Notes under the pieces: model-generated | Seen by the model: only the letters and a program-made list of their open reading frames with translations | What the model was told of the DNA's origin: nothing | Database searches by the model: none | Assembly: GCA_963716135.1 (NCBI GenBank) | Contig: OY970289.1 | Coordinates: 4,182,307-4,246,306, forward strand | Length of the DNA: 64,000 nt | Direction of reading: 5' to 3' | DNA from: CAVRAW01 sp963716135 | GTDB lineage: Bacteria; Planctomycetota; Planctomycetia; Pirellulales; JADZDJ01 | Position numbers and translations under genes: made by a program | In this document: one piece after another, positions 56,997-64,000 of the stretch | Layout: each line of letters opens with the position of its first letter | Numbering within the stretch: position 1 is the first letter of the stretch

Positions 56997-57413
56997 TCAA
57001 GTAGCCTTCGTCGGCTGAATTTGAGACACCGCCAGAAGCGTATCGAACGGCAATGCGATCAAATAAAAGGCCAATACGAAATACACAAATCCGGCGTCCG
57101 ACAGCGCGCCGCGATTCAATTGCACAAGCACACACGCCGCCAATGGCAGGAATATCCGCACGGCCATGCCCAGCAGCAGGCTGGCCATGATTTGACCAGG
57201 ACGTCGCAATAATTCGCTGATCGCTAGCGCCATCGTCGACGAAATCCAGACGACCGCCCCGGCGATGATCGCAGCAACGCAGGCCGGCGAGCCTTGCCAT
57301 GCGAATGCAACCGGCAACGCTACCGCCAGTGCAATAATTAACAACAGCGCCAATACCAGCGAGCGCCCTAAGGGTCCCAACCTTCGAAGCCAATCTCTGG
57401 CGGCAGGGGTCAC
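56997..57413 (-). CDS. AtpI-like membrane protein (ATP synthase accessory, uncertain)
   Basis: The 138-residue product has about four hydrophobic segments (LVLALLLIIALAVALPVAFAW, VAAIIAGAVVWISSTMALAI, MASLLLGMAVRIFLPLAACVL, FVYFVLAFYLIALPFDTLL). It sits between an AtpZ-like gene and atpB. The location and four-helix layout fit the AtpI/ATP synthase I group, which assists c-ring assembly in some bacteria. I do not see a diagnostic motif, so this is a positional call. It overlaps the upstream gene by 4 bp. Confidence 0.7.
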   Translation of the reverse strand: MTPAARDWLRRLGPLGRSLVLALLLIIALAVALPVAFAWQGSPACVAAIIAGAVVWISSTMALAISELLRRPGQIMASLLLGMAVRIFLPLAACVLVQLNRGALSDAGFVYFVLAFYLIALPFDTLLAVSQIQPTKAT

Positions 57414-57670
57414 GATTGCGGGTGATTCTTATCGGTAGGATGCTTGGCGCGGGTCTCGGCGGCAGTGATGCGTATCAATTGCATGATCGCCGTCGTGATG
57501 CCCAACGCAAAACCAATCAGCATAAATACAATCCGTGTGCCGAGCTTCAGATCGATCCAATAGCCGATCAAGCCCGGCACCACCATTTCGGCCGCGACAA
57601 CGGTGACCCGCGTACCCCACGCCCAGGCTAGGGAAATGGCCGAGCGATCGTCCGCGGAATGGCGGTCCAT
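57410..57670 (-). CDS. AtpZ/AtpI-family protein
   Basis: The product is about 86 residues from the start at 57670 (MDRHSADDRSAISLAWAWGT), with two hydrophobic segments (VTVVAAEMVVPGLIGYWIDLKLG and IVFMLIGFALGITTAIMQLI). The GxxGxWxD-like GLIGYWIDLKLGT segment is typical of the AtpZ/AtpI group that lies before atpB. It starts the ATP synthase locus, ~140 nt after a promoter. Confidence 0.8.
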   Translation of the reverse strand: MDRHSADDRSAISLAWAWGTRVTVVAAEMVVPGLIGYWIDLKLGTRIVFMLIGFALGITTAIMQLIRITAAETRAKHPTDKNHPQS

Positions 57671-58347
57671 GAAGGGCGATCTCTGATCCACGGGGGGACT
57701 GGGTTTCAGAAATCGTTGCAGCCGGCTTCGCCGAGTGGAAAAACCGACCTCAACACCGCTTCAAACAGAGGCTTAACACCAACCGTTTTCACACTTCGGG
57801 CCGCAATGGTTGGGGTCAATCTAATTAAGCTTGCTGGCAGCGTCAACGAGAGTTGGTCCGTATTTGTGATTTTTTTCACAAAATCTCCCCACCGCGCGCA
57901 TCCTCTTGCGCACCCCGACCTTGCAACGCAGCCAACTCCGCCCGATCGATCCGCAGTTGCGGACGACTCCAAGCCACAGACCCCCGCCGACCAACTCGCG
58001 ACTCCTCACACCGTCGCGCGACGCAAGTTATTCATTTGCATCGTGTTACTGCTCAAAGTTGCATCCCATTTTAAGTCGAAACGGCACGGTCAATCATTGT
58101 GGAAAACCCCGCGGTTGATTAAACTTAAATGCGGTGGGATATTCGATCGGTCGCATAGCGACCACTCGATAATCCTGGGGGGAAACACTCTATCCGCTGC
58201 GCCAGGAAAGGCTCTTCGGGCTTCAGTGTCGTGCCGGCCGAATCGTCGTAAGTGTTTGCATGGTTCAGGTCACGGACGATTCTCTGAATCACTGGTCTCG
58301 GCAGCAACGTAACCGCGTTGCGTCGGGAAAGCGGAGGAAGTCCAAGT
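57671..58347. other. divergent intergenic region
   Basis: These 677 bases lie between the ATP synthase locus (minus) and a DUF4912 gene (plus). They contain the ATP synthase promoter (57818-57846) and a small stem-loop (ggtcgc-ata-gcgacc, about 58151-58165). Open frames on both strands have no protein features. I see no tRNA, and a small RNA gene is possible but unproven. Confidence 0.5.
57818..57846 (-). promoter_or_regulatory. sigma70-like promoter of the ATP synthase locus
   Basis: On the minus strand, -35 ttgacg (57846-57841), a 17-bp spacer and -10 tagatt (57823-57818) form a good match. Transcription would start near 57811, giving a leader of about 140 nt before the first gene. Confidence 0.6.
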
Positions 58348-59487
58348 ATGACCGCCCGATCGCTACGCACCCACAGCCTAAAAAATCTCGGCGAGATGGC
58401 GCGCAAACGCGGAGTCCGCGGTTGGCAGTCCATGCGCAAAGACCAATTGGTGCGGGCTCTTCTAAAAAACGCCGTGAAGCATGCGGCCGTTTCGAAATCA
58501 CGCACTAAAAAATCGCTGTCCGTCGGTCGCGGCGCTCCAAAACGCACCACCACGCGCAGCCGCGCTACCTCGCATGCCTCACCGGTCCATTCCGGCTCGC
58601 GCATAGTCAAACGCCTCGAACAAGCCAAGTTGCGACTGCTACGCGCCAAGATTCTGGCAACCAATTCCACAGATGGCCGCAGCAGCAGGGCGAAAGATCG
58701 CCTGGTCGTCATGGTTCGCGGCCCATACTGGCTCCACGTTTACTGGGAACTGACGCCCAGCGGCGTCGTTCGTGCCCAGGCCGCCCTGGGCGAACTATGG
58801 CACACCGCCAAACCGATCCTCCGCCTGCTGACGGTCTCCTCGCCGGGTGCATCCACCGCTTCGGAGCGCGTGGTGCGCGACATCGCCATCCACGGCGGAG
58901 TGACAAACTGGTATGTCGATGTTGTCGAACCGCCGCAGACCTACCGCATGGAAATCGGCTACCTGGCAACTGGCGGCCGTTTCTTCTCCTTGGCCCGCAG
59001 CAACACGGTGGTCACGCCCTCTTCCCCCGTCGACGAGAAGCTCGACAACCATTGGTCTGAAGTAGTGCAGGATTGCGACAAGATCTACGCCATGAGCGGC
59101 GGCTACTCGCCCGAAGTCAATTCCAGCGAGTTGCAGGAGGTGTTGGAAGAACGTCTGCGGCGACCCGTCGGTTCGTCCATTGGCAATCGCTACGGCACCG
59201 GCGCCGAATACCTGGTCATGCGTGAACGCGCAGTGCAATTCAAAGTCGATGCTGAAATGGTGCTTCACGGCACCACGCATCCCGAAGCGCAGGTGACGTT
59301 GCAGGGCGCACCACTGAAGCTGCGGCCGGATGGCACGTTCAGCGTGCGGCTCGAGCTGCCCAATCGCCGCCAGGTGATTCCGCTGGTCGCCAGCACAAAG
59401 GATGGCGCCTCGCAGCGCACTATCGTCGTGGCCGTCGAGCGGAACACCAAGGTCATGGAACCGATCCACCGCGAACCGAGCGAATAA
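58348..59487 (+). CDS. DUF4912 domain protein with Rho N-terminal-like domain
   Basis: The 379-residue product starts at 58348 after a ggagga Shine-Dalgarno. Residues ~8-45 (SLKNLGEMARKRGVRGWQSM) look like the Rho N-terminal/SAP-type helical domain. A basic linker follows. Residues ~120-300 match DUF4912, with LVVMVRGPYWLHVYWELTPSG, IAIHGGVTNWYVDVVEPPQTY and ARSNTVVTPSS. The C-terminal part (EAQVTLQGAPLKLRPDGTFSVR) is a beta-rich Ig-like segment. DUF4912 has no settled function. Cytoplasmic by appearance. Confidence 0.85.
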   Translation: MTARSLRTHSLKNLGEMARKRGVRGWQSMRKDQLVRALLKNAVKHAAVSKSRTKKSLSVGRGAPKRTTTRSRATSHASPVHSGSRIVKRLEQAKLRLLRAKILATNSTDGRSSRAKDRLVVMVRGPYWLHVYWELTPSGVVRAQAALGELWHTAKPILRLLTVSSPGASTASERVVRDIAIHGGVTNWYVDVVEPPQTYRMEIGYLATGGRFFSLARSNTVVTPSSPVDEKLDNHWSEVVQDCDKIYAMSGGYSPEVNSSELQEVLEERLRRPVGSSIGNRYGTGAEYLVMRERAVQFKVDAEMVLHGTTHPEAQVTLQGAPLKLRPDGTFSVRLELPNRRQVIPLVASTKDGASQRTIVVAVERNTKVMEPIHREPSE

Positions 59488-59513
59488 TTCGCGGCCCTCC
59501 TGCCTGGATTCTT

Positions 59514-59562
59514 CTCCGCCGCATTTTGCATTCTGCAATCCGCATTTTGCATTCGTCCCGAA
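59514..59562. repeat. short tandem repeat tract
   Basis: The unit ccgcattttgcattctgcaat repeats about twice (ccgcattttgcatt at 59519 and 59540). One arm only; it lies between the DUF4912 gene and the UVR gene. Confidence 0.65.
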
Positions 59563-59647
59563 GGTCCCCTTGCCGCATCCGCCGGCGCAACGCATGATGG
59601 TGCGATGCGTTAACACGCCGCTTTTACGCCGTAATTGCGTGGCCCCC

Positions 59648-60424
59648 GTGTCGAAAGATCTCACTTCCATTTTGGACGGCTGGCAGCACGAGCCCGACCG
59701 GTTCTCCGTCCGCATCGTGCCCGGCGACGACGGCCGCGACAAAATCCAGGTGCGGCTCGACCTGGGAATCCTGCAAATGGAAATCGACGGCCGCCCCGAC
59801 GGCCAGCAGCCCGAAGGTCTGGAGTCGTGGTTCGACGTCTTCCGCTCCCGTCAACGGGAGCACGATACCGCCAATCCAGACGGCGCATCGTTTCAGCTTT
59901 CCCCCGATGATTGCCAATTGCTGCTCCGCGAAGGCGTCCAGTATTACCACCGCTACTTGAGCTTTTGGCATTTGGAACGGTACGAACTGTGTGCCCGTGA
60001 TACGTCCCGGAATCTGAAGCTGTTCGCCTTCGTCAAGGAGTTCGCCAGCAAGGATCAGGATCGACTGCTGTTCGATCAATATCGACCGTACGTGACGATG
60101 ATGCACGCCAAAGCCGTGGCCACGCCGCTCGTTCAACTGCAGCAATTCGATGCCGCCATTCAAGTAATCAACGCCGGCGTCTCGGCCATCCAAAAATTCC
60201 TGTCCGAATACGGCCAAAGCGATCGGGCCGATCGCTGCGGCGAGCTCACGCATCTGGAGCGCTGGCGCGATCAAATCTTGGCCCGCAAGCCGGCGCTTCC
60301 GGCGCCGCCCCCCGATCCCGTCGATCAATTGCGCTCCGACCTGCAGCAAGCCGTGGCCGAGGAAAATTTCGAAGAGGCCGCCCGGCTGCGTGACGAGCTC
60401 CGCCGCCGCACAAACCTCGGCTAA
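59648..60424 (+). CDS. UVR-motif protein (hypothetical)
   Basis: I place the start at a GTG (59648) giving MSKDLTSILDGWQHEPDRFS; ATGs at 59594 and 59597 are possible. The product is ~258 residues, soluble and acidic, with RLDLGILQMEIDGRPDGQQ near residue 40. The last ~35 residues (DQLRSDLQQAVAEENFEEAA) are a UvrB/UvrC (UVR) motif, a helical hairpin that mediates protein contacts. It is not UvrB or UvrC, since the rest is unlike either. Function unknown. Confidence 0.75.
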   Translation: MSKDLTSILDGWQHEPDRFSVRIVPGDDGRDKIQVRLDLGILQMEIDGRPDGQQPEGLESWFDVFRSRQREHDTANPDGASFQLSPDDCQLLLREGVQYYHRYLSFWHLERYELCARDTSRNLKLFAFVKEFASKDQDRLLFDQYRPYVTMMHAKAVATPLVQLQQFDAAIQVINAGVSAIQKFLSEYGQSDRADRCGELTHLERWRDQILARKPALPAPPPDPVDQLRSDLQQAVAEENFEEAARLRDELRRRTNLG

Positions 60425-60549
60425 GCGGTCTCCCGGCATTTTGTCGAAACAGGTAGGAAGCCGTCTGAATTCTTCCTCTTCTCTAACAGCGTATAATTCC
60501 ATTGGAGACGCAAACGTCGAGCAAACTTCGTTTGAGGGAGGAGGCTTCT

Positions 60550-60915
60550 ATGATCTCTCACACTTTACTTCGCGACGAAGGCGTTTTGATGCTCTCGCCC
60601 AAGGCGCCGCTGGAGGCCAGCGATTTCCAAGAGTTGGCCAGTGAAGTCGATCCCTACATCGCCGAACACGGCAACTTGCAGGGCTTGATGGTCGTGGCCG
60701 AACGGTTTCCGGGATGGCGAAATTTTGCGGGGCTCAGGTCGCACGTACGATTTGTTCGCAATCACATCGCCAAGATCAAAAAGATCGCGGCGGTGACTGA
60801 CAACAAGTTGTTGTCGATCTTCCCGCGAATGATGTCGTTCTTGTTTTCAGGCAAGTTCCGCTACTTCAGTCACGCGGATCGGGAATCAGCACTCGCCTGG
60901 GTACGCACAAAGTAA
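60550..60915 (+). CDS. SpoIIAA-like (STAS-related) protein
   Basis: The 121-residue product starts MISHTLLRDEGVLMLSPKAP, with a gagggagg Shine-Dalgarno 5-12 bp before the ATG at 60550. It matches the SpoIIAA-like family (a STAS/anti-sigma-antagonist-like fold): GLMVVAERFPGWRNFAGLRSH, FVRNHIAKIKKIAAVTDN, and SGKFRYFSHADRESALAWV at the end. This family's partners are generally unknown. No kinase or sigma gene is adjacent. The 60502 upstream start is less likely. Confidence 0.85.
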   Translation: MISHTLLRDEGVLMLSPKAPLEASDFQELASEVDPYIAEHGNLQGLMVVAERFPGWRNFAGLRSHVRFVRNHIAKIKKIAAVTDNKLLSIFPRMMSFLFSGKFRYFSHADRESALAWVRTK

Positions 60916-61078
60916 TCGGCTCTCGTCCGGACCGCGACGCTGTGCGATAGCCGGAAACGCGCCAAGCCCGGCGAATCTACGCTCGGCACATTCGTGCCGT
61001 TTGCGCAACCGATGGTTAGCTTGTATAATCTGGTGCGCATCGGGGCCACAGTTAAATCTGCAAATGTCTTCATCGCCC

Positions 61079-61937
61079 ATGTCCGCGGCGCTTCAAGAAA
61101 AACGAGACGCTCTACTGAACTTGCATCGCGGCTACGGAAGCTGCGCGGTGGCGTTTTCCGGCGGCGTCGATAGCGCCGTGGTGGCCAAAGCCGCCCAGTT
61201 ACGCGCTCGGCGATCGTGCGGTCGCCATCACAGGGGCAAGCGCCAGCCTTGCCGAAGGCGAGTTGGAAGCCGCCCGCCAGTTGGCTCGCGATATCGGCAT
61301 CCGCCACGAAGTGCTGACCACCGGCGAATTCGACGACCCCCATTACACGGCCAATCCAGCCAATCGCTGTTATTTCTGCAAGACCGAGCTCTACGAGCAA
61401 ATCGAACCGCTGGCGGCCAAGCTCAATCTGGCGGTGATCGTCAATGGAGCCAACGCCGACGACACCGCTGATTGGCGCCCCGGAACTGCAGCCGCGCAAG
61501 AACATCGTGTGCACAGTCCTCTCGCTCAGTGCGGATTCACCAAGGCCGATGTGCGCGCACTCGCCGCGATTTGGCAACTGTCCGTATCCGATAAGCCGGC
61601 CACCCCATGCCTTTCCAGCCGCGTGGCCTACGGCGAAGAAGTCACGCCGCCGCGCCTGCAAATGATCGACCGTGCCGAACAACTGCTGCGTTCATTGGGA
61701 CTGCAAACCGTTCGCGTGCGGTATCATCACGGCGACCTGGCTCGATTGGAAGTTCCCATCGACGCCATCCCGCTGCTGGCGGCGCCTGAAACGCGCGCTC
61801 GTCTGACCGCGGAACTAAAGAAATTGGGCTTCCACTACGTGACGCTCGACCTCGAAGGCTTCCGCTCCGGCAGCCAAAACGAAGCGCTGGTCGGACTTCC
61901 CGCCGATAGTTCGCTGCCAATCGTCGATACAACTTAA
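61079..61937 (+). CDS. larE: ATP-dependent sacrificial sulfur transferase LarE, frameshifted
   Basis: LarE adds sulfur to P2CMN for the nickel-pincer cofactor. The N-terminal PP-loop CAVAFSGGVDSAVVAKAA activates the carboxylate with ATP. One extra base at about 61202 breaks the frame. Joined, the protein is ~285 residues, with ALGDRAVAITGASASLAEGE, NPANRCYFCKTELY and SDKPATPCLSSRVAYG. The Cys in PCLSSR matches the sulfur-donating Cys of Lactobacillus LarE. The CxxC in CYFC adds two, giving the three-Cys arrangement linked with Fe-S-type LarE enzymes. The start at 61079 (MSAALQEKRDAL) is preferred; 61064 is also possible. Confidence 0.9.
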
Positions 61938-61946
61938 TTCAAAACG

Positions 61947-61973
61947 ATAGCCGGAGGGCAACGCCCTCCGGAG
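61947..61973. repeat. palindromic intergenic element, copy R3
   Basis: The sequence atagccggaggg-caacg-ccctccggag is 10 bp after the larE stop. The stem is a perfect 8-bp palindrome around caacg. Confidence 0.85.
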
Positions 61974-62016
61974 CCGTACCACAATACCAACCATCTCCAA
62001 CCGCGCTACTGGGCAA

Positions 62017-62061
62017 TTTGGTCATTGGTCATTGGTCATTGGTCATTGGCCATTGGCCATT
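62017..62061. repeat. perfect heptamer tandem repeat
   Basis: Four exact copies of the 7-bp unit ggtcatt and two of ggccatt run in phase. It lies between the convergent larE and cytochrome-c genes. A single arm, with no inverted partner. Confidence 0.9.
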
Positions 62062-62066
62062 CGCTC

Positions 62067-63668
62067 TCACAGCGGCTTCACCGAGTGCACCCAAGTCTCC
62101 ACCACTTTCTGCGGTGGGCCATAGATCCGCGTGAAGGCCGGCTCGAACTCTTCCCCTTCGCGCAGCGCCACAATCAGCGACGAAAACTTCGTGCTGCTGG
62201 CCATCAAGTCTTTCACGAATCCATAAGCGGCCACGGCGCCGTCCTCTGGCGGCAGTTTGTGTTCCAGAAATCCTCCGACCTTGCCCCCCGCGAACAGCTC
62301 GTCCAAGCGCGCGTTCCAGCGGTGAACCCGTGCGGAACGCCCATCTGCCCGCGACGCGCAAACCCGGCCCAAGCCTTCGCAAAACCATGCCGGCGGCGCT
62401 CCCGGCAGGCTGGCCGCGTACACCGACGCCGCTTGTTGGGCGATCATGTCCGCCAGCGAATAGTCGCCGCCGCTTTCCGGCGCCACGAACACTCCGTAAG
62501 CGTCGACGATGTCATATTTCCAATGGCCGCGCCACTCCGACGGCAGGTCGCGCTCTTCGACCATTCGGCCGAACTCGCTGTACTCGTAGCGCGTCGGAAA
62601 TAGAAACAGTGTGATTCGTCCCTTCACCAACGGCTGGTCGGCCGGCACGCGCAACAGCTTCACCAGCGCCGTCGCCTGGGTTTCGGCCGCTTCGGCGGCC
62701 TCATCCAGCACCGCTTGATTGACGTTGCCAATCAAAAGAAAATTCTTCGTTTCGGCAGTCAACGGCTTTTCGCTCGGATCGGCCAACCGCCATTTGAGCT
62801 GCGCCTGATCGCGCCGATCGGCGATCAGATCTTCGTGCGAAAGCGATTTTGCCCGCGACGTTGACGCCAGCACCGGCAGCGCTTCCGCCGGATTCGCTCC
62901 GTCGAACTTTCCCCCCTCGGCTATCCACGTTTCGAATTTGGCGATCACCTCGTCGTCCAGCGCCGGCTTACGCAGCGGCATCCGCGCACCGGCCGTCCCT
63001 TTGAGTTTCCTGATGAGCAAGCTGTCCTCGGGATTGCCGGGCTTCCAGAGATTTCCGCTTTGCCCGCCCGCCATAAAATCGCGGAACGAATCCATCCGCA
63101 TTTGCCCGCCGGCCATCTTCCTCACGTGGCAATTCAGGCAGTTGGCCACCAACACCGGTGCAATGTCGAGAGAAAAGCGGACCGTTTCTTTTCCGGTCGG
63201 GATCGCCAACGTCAGCCGCGGATTCTCCGTATGCTGTTTGGCGACCACGGCCGGAACCAGCTTGTTCAGCGAAACCTTGGCGTCGGGCCCGTCGAATTTC
63301 GCCCCGGCCTTAATCCAGTTCGTCAACAGCGAAATATCCTCTTCGCTCAACTTGGGTCCGCCCTTGGGCATCTTCCCCGATTCCACCACGGCCATGAGCC
63401 GGCTCACTTTTGCATCGCCCGGCACAACGACCGCGCCCTTGGGCGTTCCCTTCATCAGCGCGTCAAACGTGCTCATGCTCAACCGGCCGCGGTTGTTGTT
63501 CACGTGGCAGCGGCCGCACTTTTCCACCAACAACGGCGCAATGTCTCTCACAAAGCTTGGGTTGGCCGGCACCCGATCAGCCGCTCGCGAGCCCGACGCG
63601 CCGGCAACGACAATCGCCAACGCCACAAACGCTCTCGAACATTGCTTTCCAAAGGCCGCGATTCGCAT
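62067..63668 (-). CDS. planctomycete-type cytochrome c protein with degenerate peptidase-like domain
   Basis: The ~533-residue exported protein starts at 63668 (MRIAAFGKQCSRAFVALAIV), with a signal peptide. Two cytochrome-c-like domains are visible: one with SFVRDIAPLLVEKCGRCHVN (CxxCH near residue 55) and one with FSLDIAPVLVANCLNCHVRK (CxxCH near residue 180). They form a pair of planctomycete-type haem domains. The C-terminal third has a peptidase-like layout around LADMIAQQAASVYAA and PPAWFCEGLGRVCASR. The usual HExxH position reads with Gln in place of His-Glu, so it is probably catalytically inactive. Function unknown. Confidence 0.8.
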   Translation of the reverse strand: MRIAAFGKQCSRAFVALAIVVAGASGSRAADRVPANPSFVRDIAPLLVEKCGRCHVNNNRGRLSMSTFDALMKGTPKGAVVVPGDAKVSRLMAVVESGKMPKGGPKLSEEDISLLTNWIKAGAKFDGPDAKVSLNKLVPAVVAKQHTENPRLTLAIPTGKETVRFSLDIAPVLVANCLNCHVRKMAGGQMRMDSFRDFMAGGQSGNLWKPGNPEDSLLIRKLKGTAGARMPLRKPALDDEVIAKFETWIAEGGKFDGANPAEALPVLASTSRAKSLSHEDLIADRRDQAQLKWRLADPSEKPLTAETKNFLLIGNVNQAVLDEAAEAAETQATALVKLLRVPADQPLVKGRITLFLFPTRYEYSEFGRMVEERDLPSEWRGHWKYDIVDAYGVFVAPESGGDYSLADMIAQQAASVYAASLPGAPPAWFCEGLGRVCASRADGRSARVHRWNARLDELFAGGKVGGFLEHKLPPEDGAVAAYGFVKDLMASSTKFSSLIVALREGEEFEPAFTRIYGPPQKVVETWVHSVKPL

Positions 63669-63725
63669 CCGTTCAATATAAATCCCCGCCCCCCGCGGCA
63701 ACAGCTTCAACTTCCAAGCGGACAA

Positions 63726-63813
63726 GACGGAAGAAGATCAGAAGAACAAGAGATGAGAAGAGAAGCGCATACAAAATCTCCTTGTCTGCTCTTCTAGTCT
63801 TCTCCTCTTCTAG
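63726..63813. repeat. short tandem repeat tract with inverted arms
   Basis: The left arm (63726-63764) has units such as gaagaagatcagaagaac and gagaagag; the right arm (63781-63813) has tgctcttctagtcttctcctcttctag, its reverse complement. It lies between the cytochrome gene start and the partial metalloprotease. Confidence 0.75.
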
Positions 63814-63825
63814 CGGCGCCGCCGC

Positions 63826-64000
63826 TTATCGCGGCTGCCGGGGCCGATCGTGGCGGCGCACCACCTCGCGCGGAACGGCAAACATCCGACGTGTCGGCTT
63901 GTAGCCGTATTCCACGGCGAACCATTCCGCATACCGCTCTCGATCGACCGAACGAGAGTTCCGGTCGTCCAGCAGATGCCCTAATTCATGGATCAGGATG
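63826..64000 (-). CDS. C-terminal part of an HExxH metalloprotease-like protein
   Basis: The frame is open from the window edge to a TAA at 63826-63828 on the minus strand. The ~57 visible residues begin ILIHELGHLLDDRNSRSVDR. This contains the HELGH (HExxH) zinc-binding motif followed by a conserved-looking YAEWFAVEYGYKP and a basic tail. The start and most of the protein are outside the window. It has no start codon in the window. Its family cannot be named from this part, but a zinc-metalloprotease-like fold is likely. It is immediately upstream of the cytochrome-c protein gene. Confidence 0.6.
   Translation of the reverse strand, partial: ILIHELGHLLDDRNSRSVDRERYAEWFAVEYGYKPTRRMFAVPREVVRRHDRPRQPR

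Overview
The window is about 64 kb of GC-rich bacterial chromosome. It reads as a planctomycete, probably from the Pirellulales side of the phylum. The evidence is the adjacent DUF1501 and DUF1549/DUF1553 pair, a planctomycete cytochrome-c protein, a BBP2-type outer-membrane porin, a secreted FG-GAP protein with the FEPLEGRAMLSA-type N-terminal motif, a PPi-type phosphofructokinase, and F-ATPase b and c subunits with signal-peptide-like N-termini. I see no rRNA, tRNA, CRISPR array, integrase, transposase or prophage. This is mostly core chromosome with scattered secreted lineage-specific proteins.

Layout. 1-9 kb: hypothetical proteins, proC, three small secreted or lipoprotein genes, a phosphodiesterase-type hydrolase, a DUF2442 protein, guaB and a Cys-rich envelope protein. 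9-20 kb: nnrE, DUF1501, DUF1549/DUF1553, a rhodanese-type sulfurtransferase followed by SufE, an SDR oxidoreductase, a DisA_N (diadenylate cyclase) protein and an FG-GAP propeller fused to an FKBP domain. 20-27 kb: a co-directional information-processing run polA-coaE-rho-ribH-nusB-ftsY. 27-38 kb: porin, a PII-like protein, tatC, a Tyr-rich secreted protein, nnrD, larB, an M24 peptidase, accB-accC and PPi-PFK. 38-48 kb: hisDCB on the minus strand, then an A24 prepilin peptidase, an OmpA-like lipoprotein, hisH, hisA and an EF-G-II type factor on the plus strand. 48-58 kb: cysE, then a complete F-type ATP synthase locus on the minus strand (two AtpI/AtpZ-like genes, B, E, F, H, A, G, D, C) behind a good sigma70-like promoter. 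58-64 kb: DUF4912, UVR-motif and SpoIIAA-like proteins, larE, a cytochrome-c protein and the end of an HExxH metalloprotease.

Two window-wide patterns stand out. First, at least 13 genes, several of them housekeeping (guaB, accC, an EF-G, atpC), are each broken by a single-base indel, often in or next to a short homopolymer. This looks more like residual sequencing or assembly error than biology, and I annotate those genes across the break. Second, many intergenic gaps hold locus-specific short tandem repeat tracts of roughly 6-9 bp periodicity, often as two inverted arms. Several run into the neighbouring gene and supply its stop codon. A separate palindromic element (ccggaggg-caacg-ccctccgg) occurs three times just after genes, with one compensatory base-pair change.

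Functionally the window covers histidine, proline, riboflavin, CoA, fatty-acid and cysteine/sulfur steps, nickel-pincer cofactor genes (larB and larE at separate sites), NAD(P)HX repair (nnrE and nnrD, also separate) and energy conservation.
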